In this document: in pieces, positions 28,059 to 40,771 of the stretch
Position numbering within the stretch: the first letter of the stretch is position 1
Layout: each line of letters starts with the position of its first letter
Source of the DNA: Microbulbifer sp. ALW1
GTDB lineage: Bacteria > Pseudomonadota > Gammaproteobacteria > Pseudomonadales > Cellvibrionaceae
Direction of reading: 5' to 3'
Length of the DNA: 64,000 nt
Assembly: GCF_009903625.1 (NCBI RefSeq)
Contig: NZ_CP047569.1
Location: 4,024,001 to 4,088,000 of the forward strand
Notes under the pieces: model-generated
What the model saw: the letters and a program-made list of their open reading frames with translations, nothing else
What the model was told of the DNA's origin: nothing
Databases searched by the model: none
Position numbers and translations under genes: made by a program

Positions 28059-29402
28059 ATGGATAAGGTTATTTACGCAGTCACCGCTACCCAGCGTTTT
28101 GGCTACGGCGCTCTACCCGGACAGATATCGGAAGCGGAGAAGTCGCCGCGCCGCTGGCTGATCGAGCAATTGAGTCCCGCCGCTTTACCGAAAGCAGACT
28201 ACGACGCCAACTATTTTCTTACCCACTTTTTTGCCCTTCAGAAGAAAGCGCGACAGCTAAAAGAAAGCCAACAGCGTTTGCCGAAAGAGGAATACGCGTC
28301 GCTCAACCAAATCGCCTTGCATCTGGCCGCAGATAATATTCGCGCTGCGATTACCGCCCGGGACAGTATCAATTACCGCCTGCTGGAATTCTTTTCAAAC
28401 CACTTCAGCATCAGCCACGAGGGGCGCCTACTGGGCTATCTGGCGCCGGTATACGAGCGAGAGGTGATTGCGCCCAATATGCTCGCCAACTTCGACCAGC
28501 TATTGACCGCAGCGGTGCTGCATCCAGCAATGCTGAAGTACCTGGACAATGACATTTCTTTCGGCCCGGATTCGCTGGCAGGACGCCGACGTCACAAGGG
28601 CCTGAATGAAAACCTGGCAAGAGAGGTGCTCGAACTACACACCCTTGGCGTCAACGGCGGTTACGGCCAACAGGATGTCATTGAGCTTGCCAAAGCATTG
28701 ACTGGCTGGACCATATCCAGAGGTCAAGGCGGCAGTAATGCAGGAAGCTTCTTTCGAACCAAAGCCCACCAGCCAGGCCCCAAAACCATCATGAGGAAAA
28801 CGTACAGGGAAGTCGACGAGCAGCAGATTCGGGAAATTTTGCGCGATCTTGCCATTCACCCGGCAACCGCCAACCACATATCGACCAAGCTGGCGCGACA
28901 CTTTGTAACCGATAATCCACCCAAAAGCCTTGTGGCTAAGATGACTGCCCGCTGGCTGGATACCGGAGGTAACCTGCGCAGCGTGATTACCACCATGATC
29001 GAGGGCGATGAATCCTGGAGTCCCGCGGCAGCAAAGCTCAAGACTCCGCGCGATTTTTTGATTTCCTCCTATCGAGCCCTCGAAATAGATTCTCAAAATA
29101 TTCCCGACAAAAGGCTGATACACCTTCTCACCCGGTTGGGCCAAAAACCTTATGGCGCTCATTCACCGGCCGGCTGGGGGGATACACAGCAGGATTGGAG
29201 TGGGGCCGCCGCTCTAGCCAGCAAGATCAACTGGGCGTACGGGCTTGCTAAATACTCTCGCCGCGACATCAACGCAGTCATCGAAGCCACCTACGGCGAT
29301 TCGCTGTCGGATCACACCCGTGAAACCATAAATCGTGCAGACAGCCAGCATCAGGCGCTGACTCTGTTTCTCCTCAGCCCTGAATTTCTTCGGAGAGCCT
29401 AG
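28059..29402 (+). CDS. DUF1800 family protein
   Basis: 447 residues from ATG at 28059; an in-frame upstream start is less plausible. Family features include ATQRFGYGALPG at the N-terminus, LLEFFSNHFSIS, NENLAREVLELHTLGVNGGYGQQDV in the middle and LARHFVTDNPP. It is shorter than many DUF1800 proteins and I see no signal peptide. The DUF1501 gene starts 3 bases after its stop, and the two families are commonly paired, probably as exported or envelope proteins. No reaction has been established that I know of. Confidence 0.85.
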   Translation: MDKVIYAVTATQRFGYGALPGQISEAEKSPRRWLIEQLSPAALPKADYDANYFLTHFFALQKKARQLKESQQRLPKEEYASLNQIALHLAADNIRAAITARDSINYRLLEFFSNHFSISHEGRLLGYLAPVYEREVIAPNMLANFDQLLTAAVLHPAMLKYLDNDISFGPDSLAGRRRHKGLNENLAREVLELHTLGVNGGYGQQDVIELAKALTGWTISRGQGGSNAGSFFRTKAHQPGPKTIMRKTYREVDEQQIREILRDLAIHPATANHISTKLARHFVTDNPPKSLVAKMTARWLDTGGNLRSVITTMIEGDESWSPAAAKLKTPRDFLISSYRALEIDSQNIPDKRLIHLLTRLGQKPYGAHSPAGWGDTQQDWSGAAALASKINWAYGLAKYSRRDINAVIEATYGDSLSDHTRETINRADSQHQALTLFLLSPEFLRRA

Positions 29403-29405
29403 CGG

Positions 29406-30542
29406 ATGCAAAGACGCGCATTTTTAAAGGGTACCGGGTGTAGCGCCCTTCTGTTCTCTTTACCCACCATCGCGATTGAACGCAGGCGAACAAGCTCCAA
29501 ATTAATCTGGATATTGTTGCGCGGCGGGCTGGACAGCCTCCACACGATAATTCCCACATCCGAACCCGACCTGCTTGCCTACCGCCCTCAACTTCAAAAG
29601 ACCATCAATGGAGAAAAGCTACTAACGCTGAATGAGAATTTTGCCCTCAACCCCAAGCTGCGAACATTATTCAGCCTGTACCAGGATCGGCAGCTATTGC
29701 CAATCGTTGCAACCGGCACCGCCTACCATGGCCGTTCACATTTTGACGGACAGGACTTTCTGGAGTCCGGACTGGCAATAACTGACAGCAACAACGGCTG
29801 GCTGAGCCGAATGCTTGACCTGCAGAAGACCAAAGGGTTGGCAGTCGCCAGATCACTGCCCATCGTATCCCGCGGCAGCGTTCGGGCTATGACCTGGTAT
29901 CCGGACAACGGCCCTCCAGCCGATGCCGACTTGCTCGACCACTTGGCGCAACTCTATGAACCGGATCGCCTGCTGCAACAGAAACTGGTAAACATCGTCG
30001 AGACCAAAGCCCTTTTGTCAGACCGCGCGCCCAAGAAAGCGGACTTCAACACTCTCGTAGAAGCCTGTGGGAAGCTTCTGATCGCAGAAGACGGACCGGA
30101 CTTTGCGGCCATGGAACTGGGCGGCTGGGATACACACGACCGCCAGCACGAACGGCTGGACGCGAAGCTCGCCATTCTGGATCAGGGTTTACAGTCCCTG
30201 AAAATAGCATTGGTTGACCGCTGGCGTGATACCACCGTTGTCATTGCCTCGGAATTTGGCCGTACCGTGCGCGAAAACGGCACCGGCGGCACCGACCATG
30301 GCACCGGAGGGGCCATGTTTATCGCCGGGGGTGGTATTTCCGGTGGGCGGGTATTGGGCCAGTGGCCTGGACTGAAAGCTGCACAGCTGTTCGAAAATCG
30401 TGACCTGATGCCAACAACCAACATTCACAGTTGGCTGGCCACTGTGATCCAACAAAAGTGGCAAATGAGCGATGCAGATATCCGACAGATCTTTCCTGCA
30501 AACCCGCCCTACTCGGAGCAACTCGTCAGGATTCAAGACTAA
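29406..30542 (+). CDS. DUF1501 family protein, Tat-type signal
   Basis: 378 residues. The N-terminus MQRRAFLKGTGCSALLFSLP has the twin-arginine RRxFLK motif and a hydrophobic core, so Tat export is likely. The body has the DUF1501 pattern: LLRGGLDSLHTIIPTSE, GTAYHGRSHFDGQDFLESG, WDTHDRQHERL and ASEFGRTVRENGTGGTDHGTGG. The fold is related to sulfatase/alkaline phosphatase-like enzymes, but the catalytic role is unproven. It is coupled to the DUF1800 gene by a 3-base gap. Confidence 0.87.
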   Translation: MQRRAFLKGTGCSALLFSLPTIAIERRRTSSKLIWILLRGGLDSLHTIIPTSEPDLLAYRPQLQKTINGEKLLTLNENFALNPKLRTLFSLYQDRQLLPIVATGTAYHGRSHFDGQDFLESGLAITDSNNGWLSRMLDLQKTKGLAVARSLPIVSRGSVRAMTWYPDNGPPADADLLDHLAQLYEPDRLLQQKLVNIVETKALLSDRAPKKADFNTLVEACGKLLIAEDGPDFAAMELGGWDTHDRQHERLDAKLAILDQGLQSLKIALVDRWRDTTVVIASEFGRTVRENGTGGTDHGTGGAMFIAGGGISGGRVLGQWPGLKAAQLFENRDLMPTTNIHSWLATVIQQKWQMSDADIRQIFPANPPYSEQLVRIQD

Positions 30543-30707
30543 CACCACTGTCATACCTGGGCGCCATTCCCGGGAGATAGCTGCCTTATTGGCCCAGCGC
30601 TTACCTACGACGCTACTTGATGTGCGTCCCGCTTATTGGCGCATTTGATGTCTAGACAGAGCGCGCCCGTGCCTACACCATTGAGCATCACTCAAGGAGG
30701 AACACAC

Positions 30708-31160
30708 ATGGCTGTAAGCCCCATTCCAGAAGGCATGAACACCGTCACCCCTTATCTCTGCGTAAAGGGCGGGACAGAAGCTATCAATTTCTACTGCGAA
30801 GCCTTCGGCGCGACCGAACTCTTCCGCATGCCGGGCCCCGACGGCCTGATCCTGCACGCAGAACTCCAGTTGGGCGATACCCGAATCTCCATCTCCGACG
30901 ATCACGGCGATTGTGGCCCGCTGCACGCGCCACAAGGCAACTGCCCGGTTGGGCTGTTGTTCTACACGGACAAGGTGGACGAGGTATTCGCCCGAGCGGT
31001 CGATCGGGGGGCAACTTCCATCAGCGCACCCGCCGACCAGTTCTACGGCGACCGCAGCGGTACTCTCAAGGATCCCTTTGGCATGGTGTGGTTTGTAGCG
31101 ACCCACATCGAGGATGTGCCAGACGACGAGCTGGAGAAGCGTGCCGCCGAGATGTCCTGA
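30708..31160 (+). CDS. VOC-superfamily protein (glyoxalase/bleomycin-resistance-like, PhnB type)
   Basis: 150 residues from ATG at 30708, chosen because AAGGAGG lies 8 bases upstream. It begins with VTPYLCVKGGTEAINFYCEAFGATE, followed by GDTRISISDD and a second half with DPFGMVWFVATHIEDV, the usual PhnB/VOC beta-alpha-beta-beta-beta pattern. Such proteins bind a metal between two repeats, but the substrate is not predictable. It is a single gene between the DUF1501 gene and argS. Confidence 0.85.
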   Translation: MAVSPIPEGMNTVTPYLCVKGGTEAINFYCEAFGATELFRMPGPDGLILHAELQLGDTRISISDDHGDCGPLHAPQGNCPVGLLFYTDKVDEVFARAVDRGATSISAPADQFYGDRSGTLKDPFGMVWFVATHIEDVPDDELEKRAAEMS

Positions 31161-31281
31161 CGACGCTCAGACCTCACAGAACCGGAATCCTAACTGGCTT
31201 CCGGTTGCAAACCCCCTCCCGCCCATTAAAATCCCGCCTTCTTCTATATTGTGCAGAACCTCCACGGATTAACGGCCCCCA

Positions 31282-33018
31282 ATGAATATTCGCCAGCAGC
31301 TCAACGACATTTTCCAGACCGCAATGACCAACGCGGGTATTCCCGCGGAGTGTAACCCGGCGGTGGCCCCGGCCAAAAAGGCGGGCTTTGGTGACTACCA
31401 GGCCAATGGCGCCATGGCGGCAGCCAAGAAAGTGGGCAGCAACCCCCGCGAGCTGGCGGCCAAAATCATCGAACATCTCGGCGACCAGCCGATGATCGAG
31501 AAAGTGGAAGTCGCCGGCCCCGGCTTTATCAACATCCACCTCAGCGAAACCTGGCTGGCGGAAACCCTCGCCGCCGCCCGCGCCGACGAACGCCTGAACA
31601 TCGCCAAGGTGACTGAACCGCAAACCGCGGTTCTCGACTACTCCCACCCCAACCTCGCCAAAGAAATGCACGTGGGCCACCTGCGCACCACCATCATCGG
31701 CGATGCCCTGGCCCGCCTGCTGGAATTCCAAGGCCACACCGTCATCCGCCAGAACCACATGGGCGACTGGGGCACCCAGTTCGGCATGCTGCTGGCGCAC
31801 TTGGCGGACAAGATGGAGAACCAGGACGCCGAGGTTGCCCTTAAAGACCTGGAAGTCTTCTACCGCGAAGCCAAAGTCCGCTTCGACGAAGAGGAAGGCT
31901 TCGCCGATCGTGCGCGCGATTACGTGGTGAAACTGCAAGGTGGCGACGCCGACTGCCTGAAACTGTGGCAGCGCTTTATCGACATCTCCATCAGCCACGC
32001 CGAAGAAATCTATGAAAAGCTGGGCGTTACCCTGCAGCGCAAGGATGTCTACGCCGAGAGCCAGTACAACGACGACCTGCCGGTACTGGTGAAAGACCTG
32101 GTGGACCGCGGCATCGCGGTGGAAGATCAGGGTGCCATCGTCGCCTTCCTGCCGGAAATGGCAGACAAAGAGGGCAACCCCAGTGTCGTCATCATCCAGA
32201 AAAAAGGTGGTGGCTACCTTTACGCCACCACCGACCTCGCCGCTATCCGCTACCGTGCCAATGTGCTCAACGCGGACCGCACCCTCTACGTGGTAGACGC
32301 ACGCCAGACCCTGCACCTGCAGCAGGCGTTCACCGTAGCGCGCAAGGCCGGCTACATCGGCGAAGAGCAAACCCTGGAGCACTGCGCCTTCGGCACCATG
32401 ATGGGCGACGACGGCAAGCCGTTTAAAACCCGCACCGGCGGCACCGTCAAACTGGCAGAGCTGCTGGACGAAGCAGTGGAGCGCGCCACTGCACTGGTGG
32501 CGGCCAAGAACCCGGACCTGAGCCCGGAACAGCAGGCGGAAATTGGCCGTGTGGTGGGCATAGGCGCCGTGAAATACGCCGACCTCAGTAAAACCCGCAC
32601 CAATGACTACGTGTTCAACTGGAATGCAATGCTGGCGTTCGAGGGTAACACCGCGCCCTACCTGCAATACGCCTACACCCGCGTGCGCAGTATCTTCCGT
32701 CGCGCCGGTATCGAGCCGTCCGCATTGACCGGCAACATGGTGCTGGGCACCGACGCCGAGCGCGCGCTCGCGATCAAGCTGAATCAGTTTGGGGAAGTGC
32801 TGGACCAGGTCGCCAAAGACACCTTCCCGCACGTACTGTGTACCTATCTGTACGAACTGGCCAGCGCCTACATGGGCTTTTATGAAGCCTGTCCGGTACT
32901 GAAAGAAGGTGTGACGGAAGAAGAAAAACAGAGCCGACTGCAACTGTGTGACCTGGTGGCGCGTACCCTGGCCACAGGTCTCGACCTGCTGGGTATTGAA
33001 GTGCTGGAGCAGATGTAA
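31282..33018 (+). CDS. argS: Arginyl-tRNA synthetase
   Basis: 578 residues, the usual length. It charges tRNA-Arg. The N-terminal Add-1 domain is at about 1-95. The class I signature appears as [21 protein letters not shown] with HVGH at 130-133. Downstream are [12 protein letters not shown], the [12 protein letters not shown] region and the alpha-helical anticodon-binding domain (about 455-578). The canonical KMSKS is absent, which is normal for many ArgRS. Confidence 0.97.
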   Translation: MNIRQQLNDIFQTAMTNAGIPAECNPAVAPAKKAGFGDYQANGAMAAAKKVGSNPRELAAKIIEHLGDQPMIEKVEVAGPGFINIHLSETWLAETLAAARADERLNIAKVTEPQTAVLDYSHPNLAKEMHVGHLRTTIIGDALARLLEFQGHTVIRQNHMGDWGTQFGMLLAHLADKMENQDAEVALKDLEVFYREAKVRFDEEEGFADRARDYVVKLQGGDADCLKLWQRFIDISISHAEEIYEKLGVTLQRKDVYAESQYNDDLPVLVKDLVDRGIAVEDQGAIVAFLPEMADKEGNPSVVIIQKKGGGYLYATTDLAAIRYRANVLNADRTLYVVDARQTLHLQQAFTVARKAGYIGEEQTLEHCAFGTMMGDDGKPFKTRTGGTVKLAELLDEAVERATALVAAKNPDLSPEQQAEIGRVVGIGAVKYADLSKTRTNDYVFNWNAMLAFEGNTAPYLQYAYTRVRSIFRRAGIEPSALTGNMVLGTDAERALAIKLNQFGEVLDQVAKDTFPHVLCTYLYELASAYMGFYEACPVLKEGVTEEEKQSRLQLCDLVARTLATGLDLLGIEVLEQM

Positions 33019-33048
33019 GCGGGTTTCGAGGTAAGGATAGAGGGCCTG

Positions 33049-33279
33049 TCAGGCTCTCTCACTGGCTCTTTCACTGGAAAGAGCCTGCTGTAGTATCTGC
33101 TGGGCTTTGGCCAGTTCGGAATCCCGGATCAGCCAGAGCTCAGAATTCCAGTCCAGGCCACCCTGGCTCAGTTCCACCCGGATTTTCTGGGTCAGCACCG
33201 AGTGCCCCGCCGTTTCCAATAAGTTGCGCAGATAACTGCCGAGAAGCTGGTCGTTGGTGGTGTAAATTTTGCTCGCCAT
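33049..33279 (-). CDS. DUF2007 (putative signal-transducing protein) family
   Basis: 76 residues. It begins IYTTNDQLLGSYLRNLLETAGH and contains NSELWLIRDSELAKAQQIL, the compact alpha/beta pattern of DUF2007 proteins. The role is unknown, although a PII-like ligand-binding fold has been suggested for the family. It is convergent with argS across a 30-bp gap. Confidence 0.8.
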   Translation of the reverse strand: MASKIYTTNDQLLGSYLRNLLETAGHSVLTQKIRVELSQGGLDWNSELWLIRDSELAKAQQILQQALSSERASERA

Positions 33280-33473
33280 TTTGCGACTGGTTAACCTTTG
33301 CGATCCGTACTGCGCCGGGCTTTTGGCCTGGCTTTTCTTTCCATATCCCTGGATTTACCTTTCCGCTGCGCCGGTATTCCGGGGTAGGGTTCAACCGAAT
33401 TTGCGGAGGGGGTACTTAAAAAGATAGACCAGCGAGGCCCGGGTTACCGGGGAAATTGAAGCCAAATCTGCAC

Positions 33474-35240
33474 TTAGCGTTTTTCGGCGGGCTTGAACGG
33501 CGGCACCAACTCCAGCGGTAAAACAGTTCCTTCATTTCCCTGAGCAGAAAGTGCAGGCAGGGTCGCTGAATACAGCTGGTATTTGTTTTTACCGTGGCGC
33601 TTGGCATGGTACATGGCCATGTCCGCCTTCTGTAGAATCGACTCGAGAGTATCGCCGCGATCCTCAACCGCAACCACTCCCACGCTCATGGTCACAGCCA
33701 CCAGATTGTCAGCAATTTTTACCGGCTGCGCCACGGTCTTCAGCATCTTTTCCGCCAGAATCCGGTAGGCTTCCGGCTCCTGCACGCTGCGCACAAACAC
33801 GCAGAACTCATCACCACCGAGACGCGCCACTATGTCACCGCAGCGCATCACACTCAGCAGCCGCCGTGCAATCACCGTGAGCAACTCATCTCCACCCTGA
33901 TGCCCCAGGGTATCGTTCACCTGCTTGAAGTCATCCAGGTCGATAAAAAACAGGTAGCCCTTTTCCTGTCGGTTTTCCGGCTGATGCATGCCCAGCTGCA
34001 GATGAAACTCCAGCTGCTCCATCAGGCTGTAGCGGTTATCCAGCCCGGTGAGGCTGTCGTGCATGGCAATCTGTTCCAGCTGCGCGGTTTTGCGGCTGAC
34101 CATATCGTTCATGTCTTCCAGCTGCTCGCACACCGTTAGCCCGGTATCATCGAGTACATCCAGCTCATCGAACTTGTCCAGGGATTTGTGTACCGGTCGA
34201 ATCAGTTGGCGCGCGTCGTTAAAGCGGCCGTTGGTCAGCAACGGCAACGCTTGTGCCAGCCGACGCAAACGCACGATGGGCCCCCACAGGGTGCCGGCGA
34301 CCGCAGCGCTGAAAATCAGGGCACCCAGTACCGAAAACAGCAGCAACAGCTGTACCGACTCATCAATGTGCTCCACCTGGCCGGAAACATCTTCGATAAA
34401 CACAAACTGCGCACCCGCCGCATCGACATCCACCCCCATGGTGCGGATATCGAACTCCCGGCTGTCCAACTCGTATACCCGGTTACGTTGCAGTGCGGCC
34501 AGCTCCTGTACTTCTGCCGCCACCCGATTCAGCAGCGGCAACATACGTTCGCGGGAGGTTAGCGCCAGGATTTCACGCCGCCAGGCCGTCAGGAATTTGC
34601 CGCCCGCCTCTGCCGGTGCCTCGTTGCGAACGGCAGACAGAATGCCGATATCCGAGCCGGTCATTTCCCGGAAAAGCTGCAGCTGCTTTGACAGGGTTCT
34701 GTCCACCTGCAGCACATAATCACCGCCGCGTGCGCGCATGGGTACCGACAGGCTCTGCACACACGTGTGTTCGCAGTGCACCAGCTCCATCGGTTGGCCG
34801 CGCAGTAACACCTGGCTGACCTGCTCTGCACTCAGACTACTGTGAGGCGAGCCCCAGCTCAGCAGCGGCTTGTCGCCGGCATCGTAGACTTTCAATGAGT
34901 GCAGATCCCAGCTCTGCTGGAGTATCTCCCACTGCCGATCCATGGCTTTGCGCAATTCGTCGCGGGAAGAAATACGGCCGCGAGGGCTCAGTGCGATTAG
35001 CTCCGCCAGCCGCGCCATTTCCTGGCGCGATTGCTGCAGCAAACCGGAAATCTGAAACTGAAAATTGAGGTGGCGGTGTTCACGGTTTTTGGTCAGGAGG
35101 GATTGCAGGCTGCCGTTGCCGAGCAGGATAAAAAACAGGCACATGGCCACTACGAGTAGCAGCGAAAACAGACAGGCCTTGAAGCGCAGGGTGTTGAGAT
35201 TGGCCAATTGCAGCACGGCAGAGTCCAGGTCAGGTCCCAC
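33474..35240 (-). CDS. Membrane-bound diguanylate cyclase (GGDEF) with periplasmic sensor
   Basis: 588 residues from a GTG start at 35240; a GTG at 35216 is also possible. Transmembrane helices are at about 22-42 and 298-320. Between them lies a periplasmic sensor of about 255 residues containing an HCEHTC cluster (155-160). A HAMP-like linker (about 321-385) leads to the GGDEF domain (about 390-560) with an intact active site GGDEF (475-479) and an RCGD inhibitory I-site (466-469). It should make cyclic di-GMP from GTP and be product-inhibited. The vps-like exopolysaccharide operon at the right end is a plausible downstream target, but that link is inference. Confidence 0.92.
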   Translation of the reverse strand: MGPDLDSAVLQLANLNTLRFKACLFSLLLVVAMCLFFILLGNGSLQSLLTKNREHRHLNFQFQISGLLQQSRQEMARLAELIALSPRGRISSRDELRKAMDRQWEILQQSWDLHSLKVYDAGDKPLLSWGSPHSSLSAEQVSQVLLRGQPMELVHCEHTCVQSLSVPMRARGGDYVLQVDRTLSKQLQLFREMTGSDIGILSAVRNEAPAEAGGKFLTAWRREILALTSRERMLPLLNRVAAEVQELAALQRNRVYELDSREFDIRTMGVDVDAAGAQFVFIEDVSGQVEHIDESVQLLLLFSVLGALIFSAAVAGTLWGPIVRLRRLAQALPLLTNGRFNDARQLIRPVHKSLDKFDELDVLDDTGLTVCEQLEDMNDMVSRKTAQLEQIAMHDSLTGLDNRYSLMEQLEFHLQLGMHQPENRQEKGYLFFIDLDDFKQVNDTLGHQGGDELLTVIARRLLSVMRCGDIVARLGGDEFCVFVRSVQEPEAYRILAEKMLKTVAQPVKIADNLVAVTMSVGVVAVEDRGDTLESILQKADMAMYHAKRHGKNKYQLYSATLPALSAQGNEGTVLPLELVPPFKPAEKR

Positions 35241-35714
35241 AGGTTCTTGTTATTCCTTCAGTATGGTGCACTACCTGTATTTCGCCGCTGAAGTCGGCCC
35301 AGCTCCAGAATAAAATAACGCCAGATACGCTAAAACAGGATATCTGTCACAAAATTGCCCCTGGCCCAGCATATTTTTGACCTGATTGAGCATCAATTGC
35401 CCGCAATCACCGCGATTGCTAACATGCGCGCCGGCCAGAGCCGGGCGCGCAATAGCCGAGCCCTCTCTGGCGCCTTTTCCCATCGGACAACGACCGATTG
35501 GGTAACCTGACGCTGTGACACCAGAATTACCGGATACCGAAACGGATATCCCCAGTAGAAACCACTGGTCACAGGAATCGACGGTCAGGCTTAAGACGGA
35601 TCATCACACCCGATCCACTTTGCTATTTTTTTACCGGCACATTGTATTTACCGGGCCCTACCCGGATTACGGTGCGCCGGCAGCACATTCAGTGTTTACA
35701 GGAATCCATCCACC
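35241..35714. other. Non-coding region before gcvP
   Basis: 474 bp without a gene between the divergent diguanylate cyclase gene and gcvP. It contains three successive potential RNA hairpins: 35426-35450 (GC-rich), 35479-35502 and a nested one at 35515-35572. No riboswitch class is recognised. Confidence 0.6.
35515..35572 (+). other. Possible structured leader RNA before gcvP
   Basis: An outer stem, GTGA-(CA)-CCAG pairing with CTGG-TCAC (35515-35524 with 35565-35572), encloses an inner stem GGATACCG/CGG-A-TATCC (35532-35539 with 35543-35551) closed by AAA. It lies about 140 bases before the gcvP ATG. It does not match the glycine riboswitch core as I know it. Confidence 0.35.
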
Positions 35715-38606
<2,892 letters not shown>

Positions 38607-38621
38607 GCATCTCAATAAAAT

Positions 38622-38645
38622 AAAGGCCGGGAAATCCCGGCCTTT
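38622..38645 (+). terminator. Intrinsic terminator after gcvP
   Basis: The 10-bp perfect stem AAAGGCCGGG/CCCGGCCTTT has a 4-base loop and lies 15 bases after the gcvP stop. The T residues are partly inside the stem. Confidence 0.8.
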
Positions 38646-38713
38646 ATTGCTTCTGGCGCTGTCCTAAAGAAATCCATTCCTCTCGGAAAGCTCCCTGAGC
38701 ATGCAATGATCAT

Positions 38714-40531
38714 TCAGTTGGTATAAGGCTTTGCCTCAAACGGCTGTTGCGCATAAGTGTGCGAGGAATTAATCCGATCGAGCGCCGCCCGCCAACCGGC
38801 CACCTCTAATTCATACTTGATTTCAGAATCCAGCTGGCCGTCCGCACCAGAATCCTGCCCCAGTAAAATCAGGTTTTCATCAGAATCATACTGGAAAATT
38901 GTCCTATTCTTTCCGCCATTGGGATCATCCGGTACATCATACGTAAGATCCTCTGAAACCTTTTCGCCCACTAATCCCCTTTCGTTGTACGTATACAAAA
39001 TTCTGGAACTGGGCCAATCAGTAACCTGGCCTCCCTGTGTAACCTCATACCAGTCCTCCTGAAATAGTCGATCGTCACTGTCATAGAGATACTCTCTCTT
39101 CAGTTCCAATGTACCATCGGAATAAAAATCCCTTCCCCAAAAGATCAATTTCCCGGTCGCACTGTATTCATAGCTGTCGAGATAGCTCCCAAAGGACGCT
39201 TCAGTTTGATAGCTGGATTGCAAAAGTATTCCCTGAGCGTCATAGATATACTCCCTTCGACTGGGGGATGCCCCGAAGCTCTCGTCTACGACAACACGGC
39301 CCGCCTGATCAAATGTCTTGGTCTGATCTAACTCCCCCGTCCTAAGCACGTAGTAATGCAGGGCAGAAAGCGTGCCATCCGCTCGATATTCAAGGGTCTG
39401 GTAATTTACATCATTGTAAAGAACCGCTTGAAGAAGCCCGCGCTCACCAAAAATAAATTCAAAGCGGAAGACCTCATCATCTATACCATCACCGTCATAA
39501 TCTAGTTTACGTTCCGTACTATAGGAATCGCTCTTATACTCATATGTGAAATTCCTGATGACATCAAACATGCCATCGGCATCACTATCAGTCCAAATAG
39601 TTGAATAATCACCTGCAGCGTTGTACTCACTCTCTTGATACAAATCATCAACACCGTCACCATCCTCGTCGCGGGAGTATGTGAGTACCCGCCCATACTC
39701 ATTGTAAGTCACAACCTTAGTGTCAAATGGCGCTGCTCCGGTGCTGCTGTATGCATCCTCCACCAAATTGCCTTTTCCATCATAGACATACTTGGCAGCC
39801 GTTTCAGGAATGCCATCTCCATTGAAATCCGCCTCCTCATAGATCGGCAATGAAAAACCGGGCGAGTTTCCGATAGAGGAATAGTAGGTATCCATGACCA
39901 TGCCTACGGCAAGATAAGCCGCAGTGCCCGTAAGGCCTTCCGAAAAAGCCTTATTTCTGTAGAAAGTGAAAGCGGAATCCGCGATGGTAAACTGGTAAAT
40001 ATCTGCACGGACATCAAAACCCACACCACTCAAGATGTCATTGAGACCACTCGCCAGGTCAATCCCGGTCGAGAAGTCAGAGTCGCTATCAAAAGCAACG
40101 AGCAGTGCCAGGGAGTTGTGGAATTGATTGAAATTTTTTCGCTCTTCTGTCTCGGGTCTAGCGGCATAAAGGGTCTTGAGTTCATTGAAGCCAGGAAAAG
40201 ACCCCACGTTAGGAAAGAGTGCCCCAAAAGCCAGCTCTTGGTTGACCTCCACCAACTCTCCAATCTCTGTGTCGCCTATGTAAAACTGAATTTTCTCCCC
40301 ACTTTGATAGGAAAATTCAGAATCAGAGGTCGTGTAGCCCGACTGGGTCTCAGTGGAATACCTGAGTCCTGATATCTGGGGTTCAACAAGTTTGCCGGTC
40401 AATACAGAAGTGCCACTCCCTATGCCGTCATCCGATGGCAGCCCATTTGAGTTATCACCTCCCCCGCCGCCACAGCCACAAAGCATTACAACAGTAACGA
40501 AGCAACACGCTTTGATAATTTCCCTTTTCAT
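38714..40531 (-). CDS. Lipoprotein with YD-like and Asp-rich calcium-type repeats
   Basis: 605 residues from ATG at 40531, chosen because GGGGG sits before it and the new N-terminus is a classic lipoprotein signal ending MLCGCGGGGG. The body (about 220-590) alternates tyrosine-rich strands such as YNEYGRVLTYS and YEYSATGKL with Asp-rich loops such as DEDGDGVDD, DSDADGMFD and DYDGDGIDD, like RHS/YD repeats mixed with EF-hand-type calcium loops. I recognise no named family. A surface beta-structure that binds calcium is a reasonable guess. The gene is noticeably more AT-rich than its neighbours, which suggests acquisition. Confidence 0.75.
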   Translation of the reverse strand: MKREIIKACCFVTVVMLCGCGGGGGDNSNGLPSDDGIGSGTSVLTGKLVEPQISGLRYSTETQSGYTTSDSEFSYQSGEKIQFYIGDTEIGELVEVNQELAFGALFPNVGSFPGFNELKTLYAARPETEERKNFNQFHNSLALLVAFDSDSDFSTGIDLASGLNDILSGVGFDVRADIYQFTIADSAFTFYRNKAFSEGLTGTAAYLAVGMVMDTYYSSIGNSPGFSLPIYEEADFNGDGIPETAAKYVYDGKGNLVEDAYSSTGAAPFDTKVVTYNEYGRVLTYSRDEDGDGVDDLYQESEYNAAGDYSTIWTDSDADGMFDVIRNFTYEYKSDSYSTERKLDYDGDGIDDEVFRFEFIFGERGLLQAVLYNDVNYQTLEYRADGTLSALHYYVLRTGELDQTKTFDQAGRVVVDESFGASPSRREYIYDAQGILLQSSYQTEASFGSYLDSYEYSATGKLIFWGRDFYSDGTLELKREYLYDSDDRLFQEDWYEVTQGGQVTDWPSSRILYTYNERGLVGEKVSEDLTYDVPDDPNGGKNRTIFQYDSDENLILLGQDSGADGQLDSEIKYELEVAGWRAALDRINSSHTYAQQPFEAKPYTN

Positions 40532-40715
40532 GGTTCCCCCAAATCTAATGATTAAGTACCGACGATATTGAAGCCCTACCTCTACAACAGTTAACAACCA
40601 AAGAATTATAAATTCCAAAAATAACACCAACCTAGAATAAAGCAACACAATTTGAACCGCCAAGTGGAGCCGGTAGAGATCTATATGGACTGCTTCTGAG
40701 TTTTCTCAGGCATAG

Positions 40716-40751
40716 AAAAAGCCGGTATCTCGCAAGAGATACCGGCTTTTT
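40716..40751 (-). terminator. Intrinsic terminator after the MHYT gene
   Basis: A 16-bp stem (40716-40731 with 40736-40751) around loop GCAA has A-run and T-run ends. It is downstream of the MHYT gene on the minus strand and could also work in the other direction. Confidence 0.9.
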
Positions 40752-40771
40752 TTGCGAACTGTACTGCACTT

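Noticed and set aside
35241..35714. Glycine riboswitch before gcvP
   Set aside because: I looked for the conserved aptamer core and tandem arrangement and did not find them; only unrelated hairpins are visible.
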